Positions 35,916 through 48,240 of a stretch of 64,000 nucleotides of DNA are shown one piece after another (positions within the stretch are counted from its first letter, which is position 1; the number at the start of each line of letters is the position of its first letter). The translations under genes and the position numbers were made by a program. This DNA is from Labyrinthula sp. Ha. Its lineage: Eukaryota > Sar > Bigyra > Labyrinthulida > Labyrinthulaceae. The DNA is taken from NCBI GenBank assembly GCA_015227615.1, contig JAALGZ010000010.1, forward strand, positions 310,001 to 374,000. Reading direction: 5' to 3'. Under the pieces are notes generated by a model that ran no database searches, was not told the origin of the DNA, and was given only the letters and a program-made list of their open reading frames with translations.

Positions 35916-36882
35916 AATGTAAGTATTTATCCTTTGTTTCTTCCTACATATAAATTTACTTTGAACGCTCTTTCGTAAATATTAGCTTCTTAACTGAACC
36001 TCTTTCCTTCCCTTTGACTTACTAGCGTTAATAATATATTAATCTTTTTTTCAATAATACAAAAAAAAAAATATTATCTGTGATATATTTTTCTTCATTC
36101 AAGTTCCTGGATTCAACTAGAAGAACGAGTGAATTAAGTGAATAGCAAGGAGATAGATTGAGAATTAACTTTTACCAAATTTTTCTTTCATTGCGTAAAA
36201 ATCTAAAGAAAGTTAAAAGGGCCTTCAATATCTAAAGAAAAACAGTCGTAAAGCAACTACTCTTATTCTTGTACAAAAGTTTAGGGATTATTTTGAAAAC
36301 TTCCTACTTTAATTTATTAATTCTTAATTTATCGCAAAATTATATAAATCAAAAAAGGTATAAAAAAAGATAGTTTTGTTTAGTTGTACTTTGCAATAAC
36401 TGTCTACATTTAACTAGTTTCAAAATCTTGTTATTTTTCATTATTAAATGAAATGGGAGAAATCTGTTTTGTAACAAGTTTTGACACCAGAAGAGAAAAA
36501 GCTCCACCAAATATAAAGCAAAAGAATAAAATACATATCATTTTTTTGCTTCAAACCAGCAAAACTCATTATTTTCATACTTAAACTCTTTTTCTTATCA
36601 ACTTTTCCAGTAATTATATCTGTTTTATATAAAATGAGTTTTTCTTGGAATAAATTTCCAAGAAAACAAATAGTAGAACTTAAACTGTTCCAAAAAATAG
36701 GAACATATTTTCGGGACCATTTTATATTTGAATTAAGAGATAAAAAGAAGAAAAAGGTTTGCTTAAAAAGGAAATCTAGTGTTCTATGCTATACAATGAA
36801 ACTAATTTCACTTCACTTACTCTTTTTGATGATAAAAACACAAACAAACCTTTTTAGTACTACTATTTCAACACTTCCAAAT
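35916..36882. other. Intergenic region between array and Lys-rich gene
   Basis: AT-rich, no supported gene. The plus-strand ORF at 36634-37107 is antisense to the Lys-rich gene over its second half and has no protein-like features of its own. Confidence 0.6.
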
Positions 36883-37533
36883 TTACTTCTTCTTCTTTTT
36901 CTTATCTTTTTTCTCTTTCTTATCACCTTTCTTTTTATCCTTATCCTTATCTTTCTTCTTTTTACCTCTTTCACCTGGAGATTTTGGACTCTTTTCTGCT
37001 GTGACCGCAGAGTCCTCTTTTTTACCTTTCTTTGCTTTTTTAGCTTTCTTTTCTTTTTTAGCTTTCTTTTCTTTCTTCGGTTTCTTTGGAGATTCTTCTT
37101 CACCTGAAACTTCTTCCACTGCAACTGGTTTTGGTGCTACAGGTGGTGGTTGTGCTACCTTTGGAGGTGGTGGACCTGTCATTTCCTTAAGTTCTTCTGT
37201 GGCAACAGTTGTAGCTTTATCTGCCGGTGGTTCAGTGCCGGCAACTGAAGGGGCAGCAGCTGGAAGTGCAGGTGCCGCTCTTGTCTTCGCCTGGGGAATT
37301 GTAGGAGGGGGTGTTTTTCTTTTAGGTAAGACTGATGCAGCTGGGGGGGCATTTTTCTGGTTAATCTGAAGATAATTAATCTTCTTTGTAGCTGGTCCAG
37401 CTACTGGCTGCCAATATTCAAAGGAGATGTATGATTCACCAGATGAGGAATCTGATTCTTGGGAAGTAGCTCTGTTTCTTGCTTTCTTCTTATCTTTCTT
37501 TTTCTTATTTTTCTTTTTTTTCGGGTCTGCCAT
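36883..37533 (-). CDS. Lys/Ala/Pro-rich low-complexity protein (216 aa)
   Basis: Single-exon ORF from ATG (37533) to TAA. The N-terminus is a lysine cluster (PKKKKNKKKKDKKK), then an acidic/Ser stretch (SQESDSSSGES), an aromatic patch (YISFEYWQP), an Ala/Pro-rich middle and a C-terminal half of KKEKKAKK-type repeats followed by KDKDKDKK runs. Such composition is found in linker-histone-like, nucleolar and microtubule-associated proteins; no domain fixes the role. Base composition is clearly richer in G+C than the neighbouring DNA, partly because of GCx and CCx codons, which supports real coding. A purine-rich stretch precedes the ATG in coding orientation. It is a single copy in the window and not linked functionally to its neighbours. 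Confidence 0.8.
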   Translation of the reverse strand: MADPKKKKNKKKKDKKKARNRATSQESDSSSGESYISFEYWQPVAGPATKKINYLQINQKNAPPAASVLPKRKTPPPTIPQAKTRAAPALPAAAPSVAGTEPPADKATTVATEELKEMTGPPPPKVAQPPPVAPKPVAVEEVSGEEESPKKPKKEKKAKKEKKAKKAKKGKKEDSAVTAEKSPKSPGERGKKKKDKDKDKKKGDKKEKKDKKKKKK

Positions 37534-38400
37534 TATTAAAATTCAAAGGGGGAGGGTTAACTTCTTCGGTTTACAGGAGAAAACTTACAAAATTTGTTTT
37601 TGATTTTGGAGTGACTTTTTGTTTCGGTTTTTTTCCTTTTCGATTTATTTTTTGAATACTAGATTCACAAGATATAATTGGCTGAATCAACCAATCAACT
37701 TGCGTATATTCACTGTACTTATTATAGAAAGTGGTACAAATATGTTCTAGTAAATATTTTATAATAAAAGTACCGAGATAAGATTATAATATTTTGTCTC
37801 GTTAAGGACAAGAGCCGACCATATCTGGGAATATAATCGGGACATTATTCTTTATTGAGACATTTTGTCTCGTTTAAATATATGAGACATATAAATTGTG
37901 ACAAGGAGAAAATAAACATATCTATGCATAAAGTTAAGTTAAATTCAACCATAGGGCAGTAAACATAAAGTAACTGTAATGGTTAATTACAAAAGAAAAT
38001 GTAGTTGAACTAAAGTTTCAAAGAAGCATTTTGTTTGAAAGCTAGAGCGAACAAGAAGACTAGAGTTTATAGTTCAAGCACTAGATGATAGCAACTGAGC
38101 CATAAGAAGTGGATTTTTATTTCGTATGAGTAATAGCTTCCATATGATATACAAATTGCCTTTTGGGAAAGAAAAATAATTAACTTTTATGTTGTTTAAG
38201 TAGTAGATAATTTCATCCTAAGTCTGTTACCCCGGGGAGAACAATTTTGCCATATGGCACAATTAAACGCTTTGATACAGAGCTGCTAGAAGGAAATACT
38301 CTAAAAGGAACACCATATTTACTTACGGAGCCATATTTGTTTAAAAAAAATCCGCTATCCAGTTAGGTATTTCTTATTTCGAATTCACCGCTAAGACGGT
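37534..38400. other. Intergenic region with GAGACA/TGTCTC repeats
   Basis: No gene. Contains two copies of ATTTTGTCTCGTT (about 37791 and 37861); the second is part of a perfect inverted repeat, GAGACA-TTT-TGTCTC, at 37857-37871. The function is unknown; it lies upstream of the Lys-rich gene. Confidence 0.4.
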
Positions 38401-39445
38401 GCTCCAAAAACATAATGAATTATAAATCCATCTTTCTGCCCTTCTTCGCACAAGAGTCTTAGGAAATAGGCGATGGTGGTTGACAAATCCCCTTCATCAT
38501 ATTATTTCATTTAAACTCAGGAAGAATTTATTTCTTTCACCTTTTTTAGAAAGTGATAGGTTCGCATGAAGGCAAGATATGCTCACTTGAACACCAATTG
38601 TACAATGGTTAGTTCTAGCTAGATGCCGGCAAATCAAGATGAGACATAACAGTACTTGTCAAGAGTTTGTAAATCGTCCTAGGCTCCTTAGTTATTTCCC
38701 TGCTATTTCTTGTGGTACTGCCGGCTATGTTTTACCCGATTATGGTTTCAGCGATTTTGAGTGCTCCCCCACAAGTATACCTTGCTGCAACTCTTTTACA
38801 GGGTCCTTGACTTTGAAGTTCAGTTCCCCATCTTGCCTTTTTGTGGTATATACATAGCCATTGACGAACCATGTATAAAAACATGTGAAATTAGCAGAGT
38901 CATCTGCCACCTGCTGCTAACATATGTTGCTTACCTTTTCCATTTTCACTCACTGTTCCCCATTAAGTTTCTTTAGAGTTCTTCTGTTGAATCTTCGTTC
39001 CTCATACGGAACAGACACTTTTTGTCCCATTAGCCTGTCACATGCCCTGGAGGCACTCCTTATGCTGAACGCAAGATCCTCCCCAACTTCATTCTATCCT
39101 TCTGCCTCTCTTCTGGTACTTCTCATTGCAACAGCAAATTGCCGAACACGTTTTCTTCCCCGTTACTATGATACACCTACAAATTCACCTGCTCCGGTTT
39201 CACCACTCTTTTTCTTAGCCTATTTAGATGGCTGCCATATATTCTCAACTCCTTGATCATCAGCCTAAGCTATAGGTAAAGTCCTTAGACTACTATGGAT
39301 CTCCTGAAGAACGGGGAATAAGTTAAATAGCCAACTTAAGGTTTACACAATAGGGAATTACAAATTATAGACGTTCCCAGATCTTACCTGGTTGCCTGAA
39401 AACTTCTTTGAGAAGAATATCATAGGCACCACTACCATATCCAGA

Positions 39446-39482
<37 letters not shown>

Positions 39483-40400
39483 ACTTGAAAGTTTGAAAGA
39501 GAACAAGACTTTGGTATTCACCCGATGCATGAGCTATAAATAACAGTCGCATAGGTCTTTCTTAGCTATTCAGGTGCACCTTAACTGCACTGCTAATTCA
39601 GATTGCAAATAAGTTGAACACAGTAGTTCACTGATCAGTCCAGGTGACACGCTGGTTTCTTCCATTCAGGGTAAGAATTCCCTTTCATTATCACATCCCT
39701 TAGCTGGTCTAGATTGGCGAGTTCCAGGTATAAGCTTTTCGACATGTGCACGGGTCACACCAATTGGTGCATAGGTTCAAGGGATAGAACATCCAGTACT
39801 CTGTCTTAAGACTTATTGAAGCTACATCCTTTGACCTTTACACTTTTCCCACAGTAACCCACGTTCTGAGCAAAAATTATTGATTTAACTGGATTTTCTC
39901 ATCCTTGCCCCCCTAATGTTAGCGAAAGTCCTTATTTAGAGTCTAACATACTCTTTACTATTGGTATCGTAGACCAGGCTATCGTCTATCCGCTGGATGG
40001 TACTTGAAACCAACCCCGAATAAGGTCAATACCTCATTTCTGCCATCATAATCTGGTAGAACAGCGGGTGGATTGGTAGCTCATTATTAGAAAGGTGAAA
40101 TTATTACGTACATCATTCCAATAAACCAACAAAGTATTTCTCGCTCGTTTATTTATGGTGAGCTTATCAAAACACGAAACAAGATGAATGTTGCCAAAAT
40201 ACTTATTACCCATAAGGACAGCATAATTCGCATCCAGATGAGAGAATCTACGGAATTCCTTCTCAGGATTTATTCGCGTTAACCGTGTGCATAACAATAT
40301 GCAGCTTACCCACCTTCCACATGCATACGCATATATATCTTTGATCATTCAAGAATTGCTTATATAGATACACGGTACATGACGTAGACGACTGCCCTAA
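38401..40400. other. Higher-GC region without a supported gene
   Basis: Visibly richer in C and G than the flanks. The longest ORF is about 100 codons (40046-40348, minus). One minus-strand frame gives long protein-like text from 40047 to 38630, but its stop-codon count matches random expectation for this composition. It may be an old, decayed insertion. Confidence 0.4.
39452..39479. repeat. (CT)14 microsatellite
   Basis: Uninterrupted CT dinucleotide run of 28 bp. It makes the Arg-Glu run in a minus-strand ORF (39358-39552) that is otherwise unsupported. Confidence 0.95.
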
Positions 40401-43400
40401 GTGGAGCCACGTGCATATGTCATATCTTATTTTCATATTTTATTTTATAAATTCATAACCGAACTCCTCATTTTGTCTTAATTCCTGTAGTTGGTAGTCT
40501 GCTAAGCTCATAACAGACATTTGTTTTTTTTACTCCGGCAGAGAACCTTCTCGATTAACTCTTAGAATTCTAGTTCTAGTTTCTACATAAAAATAAAGTG
40601 AATGCCTTTGTTGCAATCCCTGTCGATATTTGCACGGTCTCATAACTTAAGGATAGTAACCATAGCTCTAATATTATACCCTTGTTATAGAATATGCCCA
40701 AATTCAGTATCATATAGTGCGCAGGTAGTCGGTTAAGATATTCAAAGGGGTGATTATTAAAATTACTTTATGAAAACTATAATGTCCTAATTAAATGCCG
40801 CCTGTTTATTTAATTTTCGATTCTCGTATAGACAAGTTTAAAATCATCTACTACTTTTTCTATTATCTCCAATATGTTATAGTAATGATACCAGTATTAC
40901 AAAAGAAGAATTATACCACATATATCCCTAATTATAATATACTTCAACTGCCTTGGAGCTGTGTTTATGAAATTAAATTCAATAAAGCTTATAGTACATC
41001 TTCCTTCTTCAAAACAATAATTAGTAACTTGACATAGTTTTCCCGCAATTTTGTTCAAACAAAGAGATCATGATACAGGTAATTATTATTGTTTTCATTT
41101 GCATATTATGTTATCATATTTGATGATTCTATCCTATTTTGTAAATTTCATTTATTCTGATAAAATTTTTTCAGTGAGCTGAAAGTGTGTGATGTCTTAG
41201 CTATCTAGGTTGGAAATGTTACTTTGTATATTTAAATTACAGACAATACGGTCTCCATGATTTTTCTAGGTAAGATCTATCACTTTATATTCCTCATAAT
41301 ATTGCTAACTTGTTAAGCTATTCAATTAATTTTTAATAAGTAAATCTACAATCAAGCTCAATAGTTTATTCTAAATCTTATATAAAATTTAATTTATAAT
41401 AATTCTACTTATTTTTGACATCGAACGTTATTATTATAGAAGCCATTATCAGATATTGCATTTTTTTGATATATCAACTTTATTCTTAACCCCAATATTT
41501 TTATTTTTCTGAATATATATAATAAACTTTGATACCGATTCTCAAAGTAACATGAATAATATTATCTATATATAAGCTTAATTGAACTAAGGAATAATAG
41601 CTGTAATTGTTAGTACTGAGAGTTTTTATTCAATTTTGGCTGAAAAAGGGGATAGAAAAATAATTAAGTCAATCAATTAGCTATTTTTTCTATGGAGTTA
41701 ACACCGAAACACATCGTTAATATTTAAGTATAGTAGATGGTTCTATGAAAACTATACTTGATGGAAAGTGATAAATAGTTTAATTAATCTGAGCATAATA
41801 TCATCGGATTAGCCCATATTTTAAGTACCATAGCTCATTTTATCAATTAAATAGAGTTTAGGCGAAAAATATTAAGGTTGGATCTAGTCAAAGGGTGTAT
41901 AACTATAAAAGTTAAAAACTGAAAGTATAATGGATACGCTTACCCGACCTTTGACTCCAAGCAGCAGATAATCTTGGACACCCATTTCCAAGTTTCTTTC
42001 AATCATTGAAATTTTGGTATTGTATCAACAGCTACTTGAAGATTGGAGCTGCCTCAGATTAGAAGTCTATATATCCCATAAGAGTATAACTCTGTGAGTA
42101 CAATAATTTATTTGTGATACAAAGTTTTTTAAGAAATCTTTGGCGCATAATAGGTATATATATACTACCCTTTCATATGCTCAACATAGCATATCTTGTT
42201 TGTGTTTATTCAATAAAAAATTTGTACATAAATCCTCCGTATTTGATACAATGCAGAAAAATTTTCGGGTTACTTCTTAGGAACAATCACTGTATAACAT
42301 ACATTTTCTGAGTATAAAGAATTATAAGTTTACGCGTTGGAATATCCCGTTTAAACCCTAGAAAATTTTAAACATGTTAGATAATGACCTTAGCTTAGCT
42401 CACTGAGATTAAAAAATGCTGAGTATAATAATGATTTTTTTTTCTTAACCATAAGAACGATCTGATTAAATTAGTTTAGTTTAATCATTTTGTTGTATAA
42501 ATTGTGCAATTAAATTTATAAAGCATATTGCAGCATATTAAACTTTAAAATATTAGTTCTAGTTATTTCTTTAATGATCCCAGTTTTTTTGATGGAAACA
42601 CGATCAAAATTATATTGCTTATATAATACTGGAGTTAATTTACATTTATCTTCTTGTTTGATTAATTGTTGTTAGACTTTTACTAATTTATCACATATCT
42701 TAACCAATCGAAATGAAAAATTGAATATTATACATGCTTTTCCTGATATTTTATGCAAGAGATAAGAAATAGGTTTTGAGATCACTACAGATAACCGAAT
42801 GTGAAACCGTAGCCCTTTGAATCAAAGTAAAAATACATCTAACAGAGTGATAATTATCTTACACCATTGAACAAATGAAATGAATCAGTCTGATAAGCCT
42901 TAATTAGGAACTTGACACGGATTTTAAGCTTAGTATTAATAGTAGCTACAATTTACCTAAAATATTTATTATCACTTTTGGTGAGAAATAGAGAATGTTG
43001 AATTTTTCCATAAATAGACGGGTTTGAATCTAGATATAGTTTTATATAATTAAATAGTTATGCTCACCACGATTATAAGGTTTGATTTTTATTCTTCAAA
43101 ATTTATTTCATTGAATCTGAATCTGCTTTATGTTGTATCCGTTTCCTAAGAATATCAAAATTTTTGCATCTAGGAAATTTTAATTAGCAGAGAAAGGGAA
43201 CCCATATAAGATATAAATGAATTTAAGTGAGCAAAACTGTTTATCTTTGGTTAGAAATTTAATATGTTTATCGATCATATATTTTTTATGAGACAAAGTG
43301 GTGGTGATGGCCTATTCAGTCTTGTTAGTCGGAGAGAAGAATAAAAAAGTAAGCTTTCGTGTAAAGTACTTGCATATTTAACTAGCTTGCACTACTATTG

Positions 43401-46371
43401 TTCAAAATATACTATTGCCATTAACAATTTTAATTTTTGTATATCTAAATTAACGGCAACAAAAATATTTTGAATCGAAGGTAAGTTTTTCTAAATTCAA
43501 AAAAAACTATACCATCTATTATTCTTAAGAACAAAAAAATTGTAACATTTGATTTTCTTAAATAGTAAATCTTTAGTTAAGTTTAAAATATTACCAATAC
43601 ATCAATATAGTTGGCATTCCATAATCTTAACGGTTGCAAACTAAAACAGAAACAAATTCTTTATTATGGGTTAAAATCCACGAAAGATTTCTGCTATGAA
43701 TAGTATATTAAATAATTCTGTATCTTTCAAACTTTGGTTATGGAACAATGGTTTTAGATAAGTTAAAGTTGCCGTTATATAATACTTCACACATCATACA
43801 TATATTTGTTTTTTATTTTTCAAGCTTTTGCTTCTTGTGAACCTAATTAGAATAAATTATCAATGTGTTTGATCAGTAAAGGAGCTATTGTAATTTGATC
43901 AAATAACCTATTAATATGCGGAGACAGATATATCTATCTATTCTTTTTAATTGTTTTTAATAACTAATTGTGCTATATCGCTGATTCAAAGTCATTATAC
44001 ATTCAAGAGTTTTTTAACATTGCTGAGCTCTTCGAAATAGGATATATTGTAAGGAAGCTCGTACAACATACTCTAATTATAAAAAAAACTTGTTTATAGA
44101 CCTAAATTCGCCTATTTTAAAACTTCTTACGCTTATTCAGGCTACAGACGAGTATTTCTCGAGGTATTACGCGGATTGAAGTTAAAAAACAGCATTCTAA
44201 CCTAATATCGAGTTCTCCTAAGAAAATATTAATAAATCCATAAAACAAAACTAAAGGTTAAAAGTCTCGTTTTTTTGCCTTTAGATACTTTTTAGGCTCA
44301 AAATGTATAAGATTATAGCAAAACTGAGTGATTTGGTATTTTCAGATTTACAGATTTTCAAAATTTGACATTTCTGAGTGAAGTTTAGCTCAGTTACAGT
44401 TAACCAGGGAATATAAGTTTTGAGAAATGACTTGAGAAGTTAGATATAGTGAATGTCTAGAGTCTGAGAAGAATCAAATTACCTATAGAATTCTTCTTCG
44501 TTATGTTACTTTGAATCTATGTTTTTTTAAAGATCTGTAAACTTATTGAATAGGACCCCTAAAATTAGCCTTTTTTAAGGTTTAAAGTGCTCATCTTTAT
44601 CAAATACCTTAAAAAAATACACGGTTGTAAAGTTTTTAATGTGAAACAATTTGTGGGTGATAATATTGTAATTGAGAAAAATTTCATGGGAAAATTAAGA
44701 GATGATTTATGCTTCATTCTCAGAAATCTTGGTTCTTATACTATACATAGTCTTACCTTCTAAATTTTTATAAAAGAAAGTGTTGAGCTTAGTTTAAAAT
44801 ATGTTTTGACTTTTGTAATGTATTCTTGAGAAAATAACCAACACAGTTGTAGAGGACACGTCAAAAATATTACTCTAGAAAACATTTTCTATTTAAATTG
44901 TTAAATTTATTACTAGTAAAACTTTTCGAAATTTGAAAACATCATGTAAAGTGGTCTTTTAATTGTATTTTTTCTATGTGAAGTAGATATACCATTTACT
45001 TCGGGTCTTTGCACTTAGATTAGATTAAATTATTTTTTAAAGAAGTTGATTATAAGAGTCAAAACATATTTTATTATGTATATACAAATTAAATTTTAGT
45101 TCTCTGGAACTTGACGGATTCTATGAGAAAAGGATAACCCAAATTTTAAGTTCTTCATTGAAAATATAGTCCCAAATAAAGAGAAACTTAAAGATATATA
45201 TCCGGAAATTACTGAATAACAAAAGCTTAAAGAAGATATATTGGATACTAGCTTATGATGTCGTCTTATTTCTGTCATAATTTGACTATAGATAAGGGTT
45301 GAACGTGATACAAAAATATCGAAATTATAGCTTGAGCTTAGAAGATAGGTAAAGCACAATAAATGATAAGATTTATTGTAATAAGGTTATTCTAAAGCTA
45401 GAACCGAAAGGAAATTTTGCCAGAAAAGCATTTTGATACTACCTTGGAGCTTTTTATGATGAGAAAATCAAATTAGGTGGTGGTAAAAAAAAAAGGTTCC
45501 TACTGAGATAAGCATTGTTTTGCAAATTTTCTTAAAGTCTCATATTTTATGGTTTAAATCAGCCAAAAATACCTTTATAAAGAGAGATATTATCTCTTAT
45601 AAGTTCCTAGGAGATGAAACTTACTCTTGAATGATCTATTGCAGTTTTCTTGATTCATAGTCTTAGCTCCGATGCAAGCCATTAACAATCATAGATATGT
45701 CTTTTATTGGCTGCATTCTGAATTGTTCTTTTTTCTTCAATATTTAACCCATTTCAAAGTTTATATGAACATCAGATAGAATGATAGGTAGAATCAATAG
45801 TTCAGCTTTAGTATATATTTGTCTTTTTATTGCTCTCAAGTATTCATTAGTTTTGGTCAAAACGATGAACCAAAGTCTATGCATAATATTGAAAAGAAAA
45901 ACTTATATTATTATTCTAGAAGAGAAATATTTGAAATAATCCTTTACGATAAACTTTCGATAATTCGTTAAACTTATGTATTGAGAGATTGACAATTGGT
46001 ATTGTGCCTTTGAGGCAGTTGCTATAACCACTATCAATACCGTTATGAATAATATTATCAATACATACTACAAATTGTTAAATCGTAATAATAGTTGGAC
46101 ATGTGTAAAAAGGGTTCTCAAAACTTAATTCTACTGTAAAGCTTAAGAGTTTTTATGAAAACTATTATAAAACAGTCATATAAAAGGCAAAGCAAGAATT
46201 TTCCATTAAAATACCATACCCTAAACTATCTACTAATATATTAGGAAAGATTATATCTGATGCTTGAAGTTTTTAAGAATATCTCTTAAGAGTAAGTTTA
46301 TTAAAATTCAAAAAAAAGAATAAACAATTGAAAAAATTAAAGAAAACTAAGTTTAATAAAACATGTAAACC
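40401..46371. other. Gene-poor AT-rich region
   Basis: No ORF above about 90 codons and no recognisable domain. Contains the inverted dispersed repeat at 43998-44815. A short plus-strand stretch at about 45130-45260 reads protein-like but is broken by stops and a frame change. Confidence 0.5.
43998..44815 (-). repeat. Dispersed repeat, diverged inverted copy outside the array
   Basis: Its reverse complement aligns over about 800 bp to the repeat at 5765-6600, with many substitutions and small indels. It is clearly older than the split between array units. No terminal repeats or target duplication could be defined by eye. Confidence 0.65.
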
Positions 46372-48135
46372 TCAAGAAAAATAATCCACTAAATAGTGTA
46401 TTCGTATCCGCTCTTCCATTTCTTCTTTCCATATTCCTCGAATTACCTTCGCATATTCATCCATTAAATCTTCATTTTTAGAAGGGTATACTGGCTTAAA
46501 GCCTAACTTATCCTTCCTAATAACATCTCTTTCTTCAAAAACCTTCATTAAATATTCTAATCCACTTTTTCCAATATATTTTAACTCCTTATTCCCATCT
46601 GCACCCCAATCTAAGAATTTCTCACCAACTTCAGAAGCAACTTTATCCGTTTGTTTTACTGTAACTATTTTTACCAAATCAGAAATCATTTTTTTCTTCG
46701 TAACATCATAATGACTTCTTTTATTTGTTGTTAATCTCATTGATGGTTCACCATTTACTTCAACTATTTTAGGAGAAAGATTATCATCAAATAAAACATC
46801 AACACCCAAAAGCTGATAATAGTTTCCATCTAACTTATTTTCTTCAAACAAATCAGAAAACGATTTTTCACTGGATAACAACATTAATCCAATCGCTCTT
46901 TGAAGTCTCTCAAACATCAAATTCCAAGTTTGTGGATCCTCTTTGTTCACATAAGTCTTCAACTTCTTAAAACTCCATGTAATATCTTTCAGTTTATTTC
47001 TATCTTGAACTTCAGAAGTAATATTTTCTTTCTTTTTATTCAAGGAAGTGTTTGTTAAACAACTCTTTTTATCTTCATCACCAGAATTTCTTGAACACTT
47101 ACCTTTTAAAATATCCTGTTTATTATATGAACCTGTTGAAATACGAACTAAACCTCTATTATAAACATAAGCTCTTAAAGGTGAAACACTTGTAACTAAA
47201 ACATATGTTCTTAAATCATATTTATATTTATTTCCATCTTCTTTTGTTATTAAATGGGGATTTGTAACATATTCTTGAACTAAATTATTTGTTCTTCTTT
47301 CATGAACAAGATCTGAATGTGAAGAAATAACATAAATTCCTTTTCCACCACCTAAACTTCTTGGTTTTGATATAAAAATTTTTGATTCTGAAAATTTCAA
47401 TAATTTCTGATAATCTGTAGGCATAATAAAACAAGGAAGAATAAAATCTTTTACTGGAGAGTTTTTCATAGTTTCACAAAATTTATCTTTTGACCAAAGA
47501 ACGTCACGTAAAAAAGGTATTCTATTTAATATTATTTTTTGATTTGGATATTTTGAAATACAATGATTTGTATTAAAAGATAAACATAAAAGTATATTAA
47601 CTTTTGTTTTTATTTGTTTCTGAATATACATTCCACCTTTTGGTCTTTGTAAAATTTGAACATCAGGATGTTCATCAACAGCAAGTTTATATACAGGAAG
47701 ATCTCGTCGAACATAATCTAAATCTCCTATTGGTAAAATACTAACAGAGTTTTTTCTACTGATCGAAAGTTTATTTAGTGTGTAAATTAATTTTCTTTCT
47801 ATTGATTCATCAGAAGAGGACGGGATTTGTAAAAATTGTGTTTTTGTTTTCACAAGGTAATTTTTATTTTGTTGTGTTCCTAAAGTATATTCATATATAA
47901 TAGATTTATGAGATGGTTTTTTCTCTTCGAATACTTCTTCTTTCTCATCTGAGAATCTTAAGTTTAAATCTTCTTCTGCTGTTGAAGTATAGTAGGAAAA
48001 AGTTGAAACAGTTAGGAGAATAAAAATGAATGCAAGAATCATAAAAAATATATTTTTACTTCTTTTTTTATCAATCCAAAGAAGTTTTAGTTGAATTCGT
48101 ATATTATGCATCATACTTTTTGGTTTATCTTTCAT
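46372..48135 (-). CDS. Tubulin-tyrosine-ligase-like (TTL/TTLL) ATP-grasp protein with N-terminal membrane segment
   Basis: Uninterrupted 587-residue ORF, ATG to TGA. Residues 28-47 (IFFMILAFIFILLTVSTF region) form one hydrophobic segment after a basic N-terminus, a likely signal anchor. The TTL domain covers about 200-480: ATP-grasp lysine and glycine loop KPRSLGGGKG (257-266), QEYVTNPHLI (287-296), YDLRTYVLVTS (306-316), LLGVDVLFDD (442-451) and the metal/ATP motif EVNGEPS (459-465). TTLL enzymes ligate Tyr, Glu or Gly to tubulin tails or other proteins; which one cannot be told here. A low-complexity insert at about 345-385 separates two halves of the domain. A membrane anchor is unusual for this family, whose members act in the cytosol or on cilia. 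Single exon. Upstream lies TAAACGG (minus) at 48240-48234. Confidence 0.9.
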   Translation of the reverse strand: MKDKPKSMMHNIRIQLKLLWIDKKRSKNIFFMILAFIFILLTVSTFSYYTSTAEEDLNLRFSDEKEEVFEEKKPSHKSIIYEYTLGTQQNKNYLVKTKTQFLQIPSSSDESIERKLIYTLNKLSISRKNSVSILPIGDLDYVRRDLPVYKLAVDEHPDVQILQRPKGGMYIQKQIKTKVNILLCLSFNTNHCISKYPNQKIILNRIPFLRDVLWSKDKFCETMKNSPVKDFILPCFIMPTDYQKLLKFSESKIFISKPRSLGGGKGIYVISSHSDLVHERRTNNLVQEYVTNPHLITKEDGNKYKYDLRTYVLVTSVSPLRAYVYNRGLVRISTGSYNKQDILKGKCSRNSGDEDKKSCLTNTSLNKKKENITSEVQDRNKLKDITWSFKKLKTYVNKEDPQTWNLMFERLQRAIGLMLLSSEKSFSDLFEENKLDGNYYQLLGVDVLFDDNLSPKIVEVNGEPSMRLTTNKRSHYDVTKKKMISDLVKIVTVKQTDKVASEVGEKFLDWGADGNKELKYIGKSGLEYLMKVFEERDVIRKDKLGFKPVYPSKNEDLMDEYAKVIRGIWKEEMEERIRIHYLVDYFS

Positions 48136-48200
48136 TTCTTCGTCCTTTTCTCTTCACAAATACAAATTTCAACAATGGACGAATTAGACATTATAGAAAG

Positions 48201-48240
48201 CTACCGTTAAACATGGATATAACACCAATTGTTCCGTTTA
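48201..48240 (-). promoter_or_regulatory. Possible promoter elements of the TTLL gene
   Basis: Read on the minus strand, TAAACGG (48240-48234) and a GTTTAACGG-type sequence (about 48211-48203) lie 70-105 bases before the ATG. TAAACGG stands at a similar distance before the ROCO genes. Inference from position only. Confidence 0.3.

Noticed and set aside
37001-37369. Plus-strand 122-codon ORF opposite the Lys-rich gene
   Set aside because: It is the antisense shadow of the GC-richer part of that gene, with Gly/Phe runs mirroring Pro/Lys codons.
38630-40047. A long minus-strand frame that reads like a protein if TAA/TAG are taken as Gln
   Set aside because: Over about 475 codons it has roughly as many stops as random DNA of this composition would give, including TGA, and no recognisable domain.
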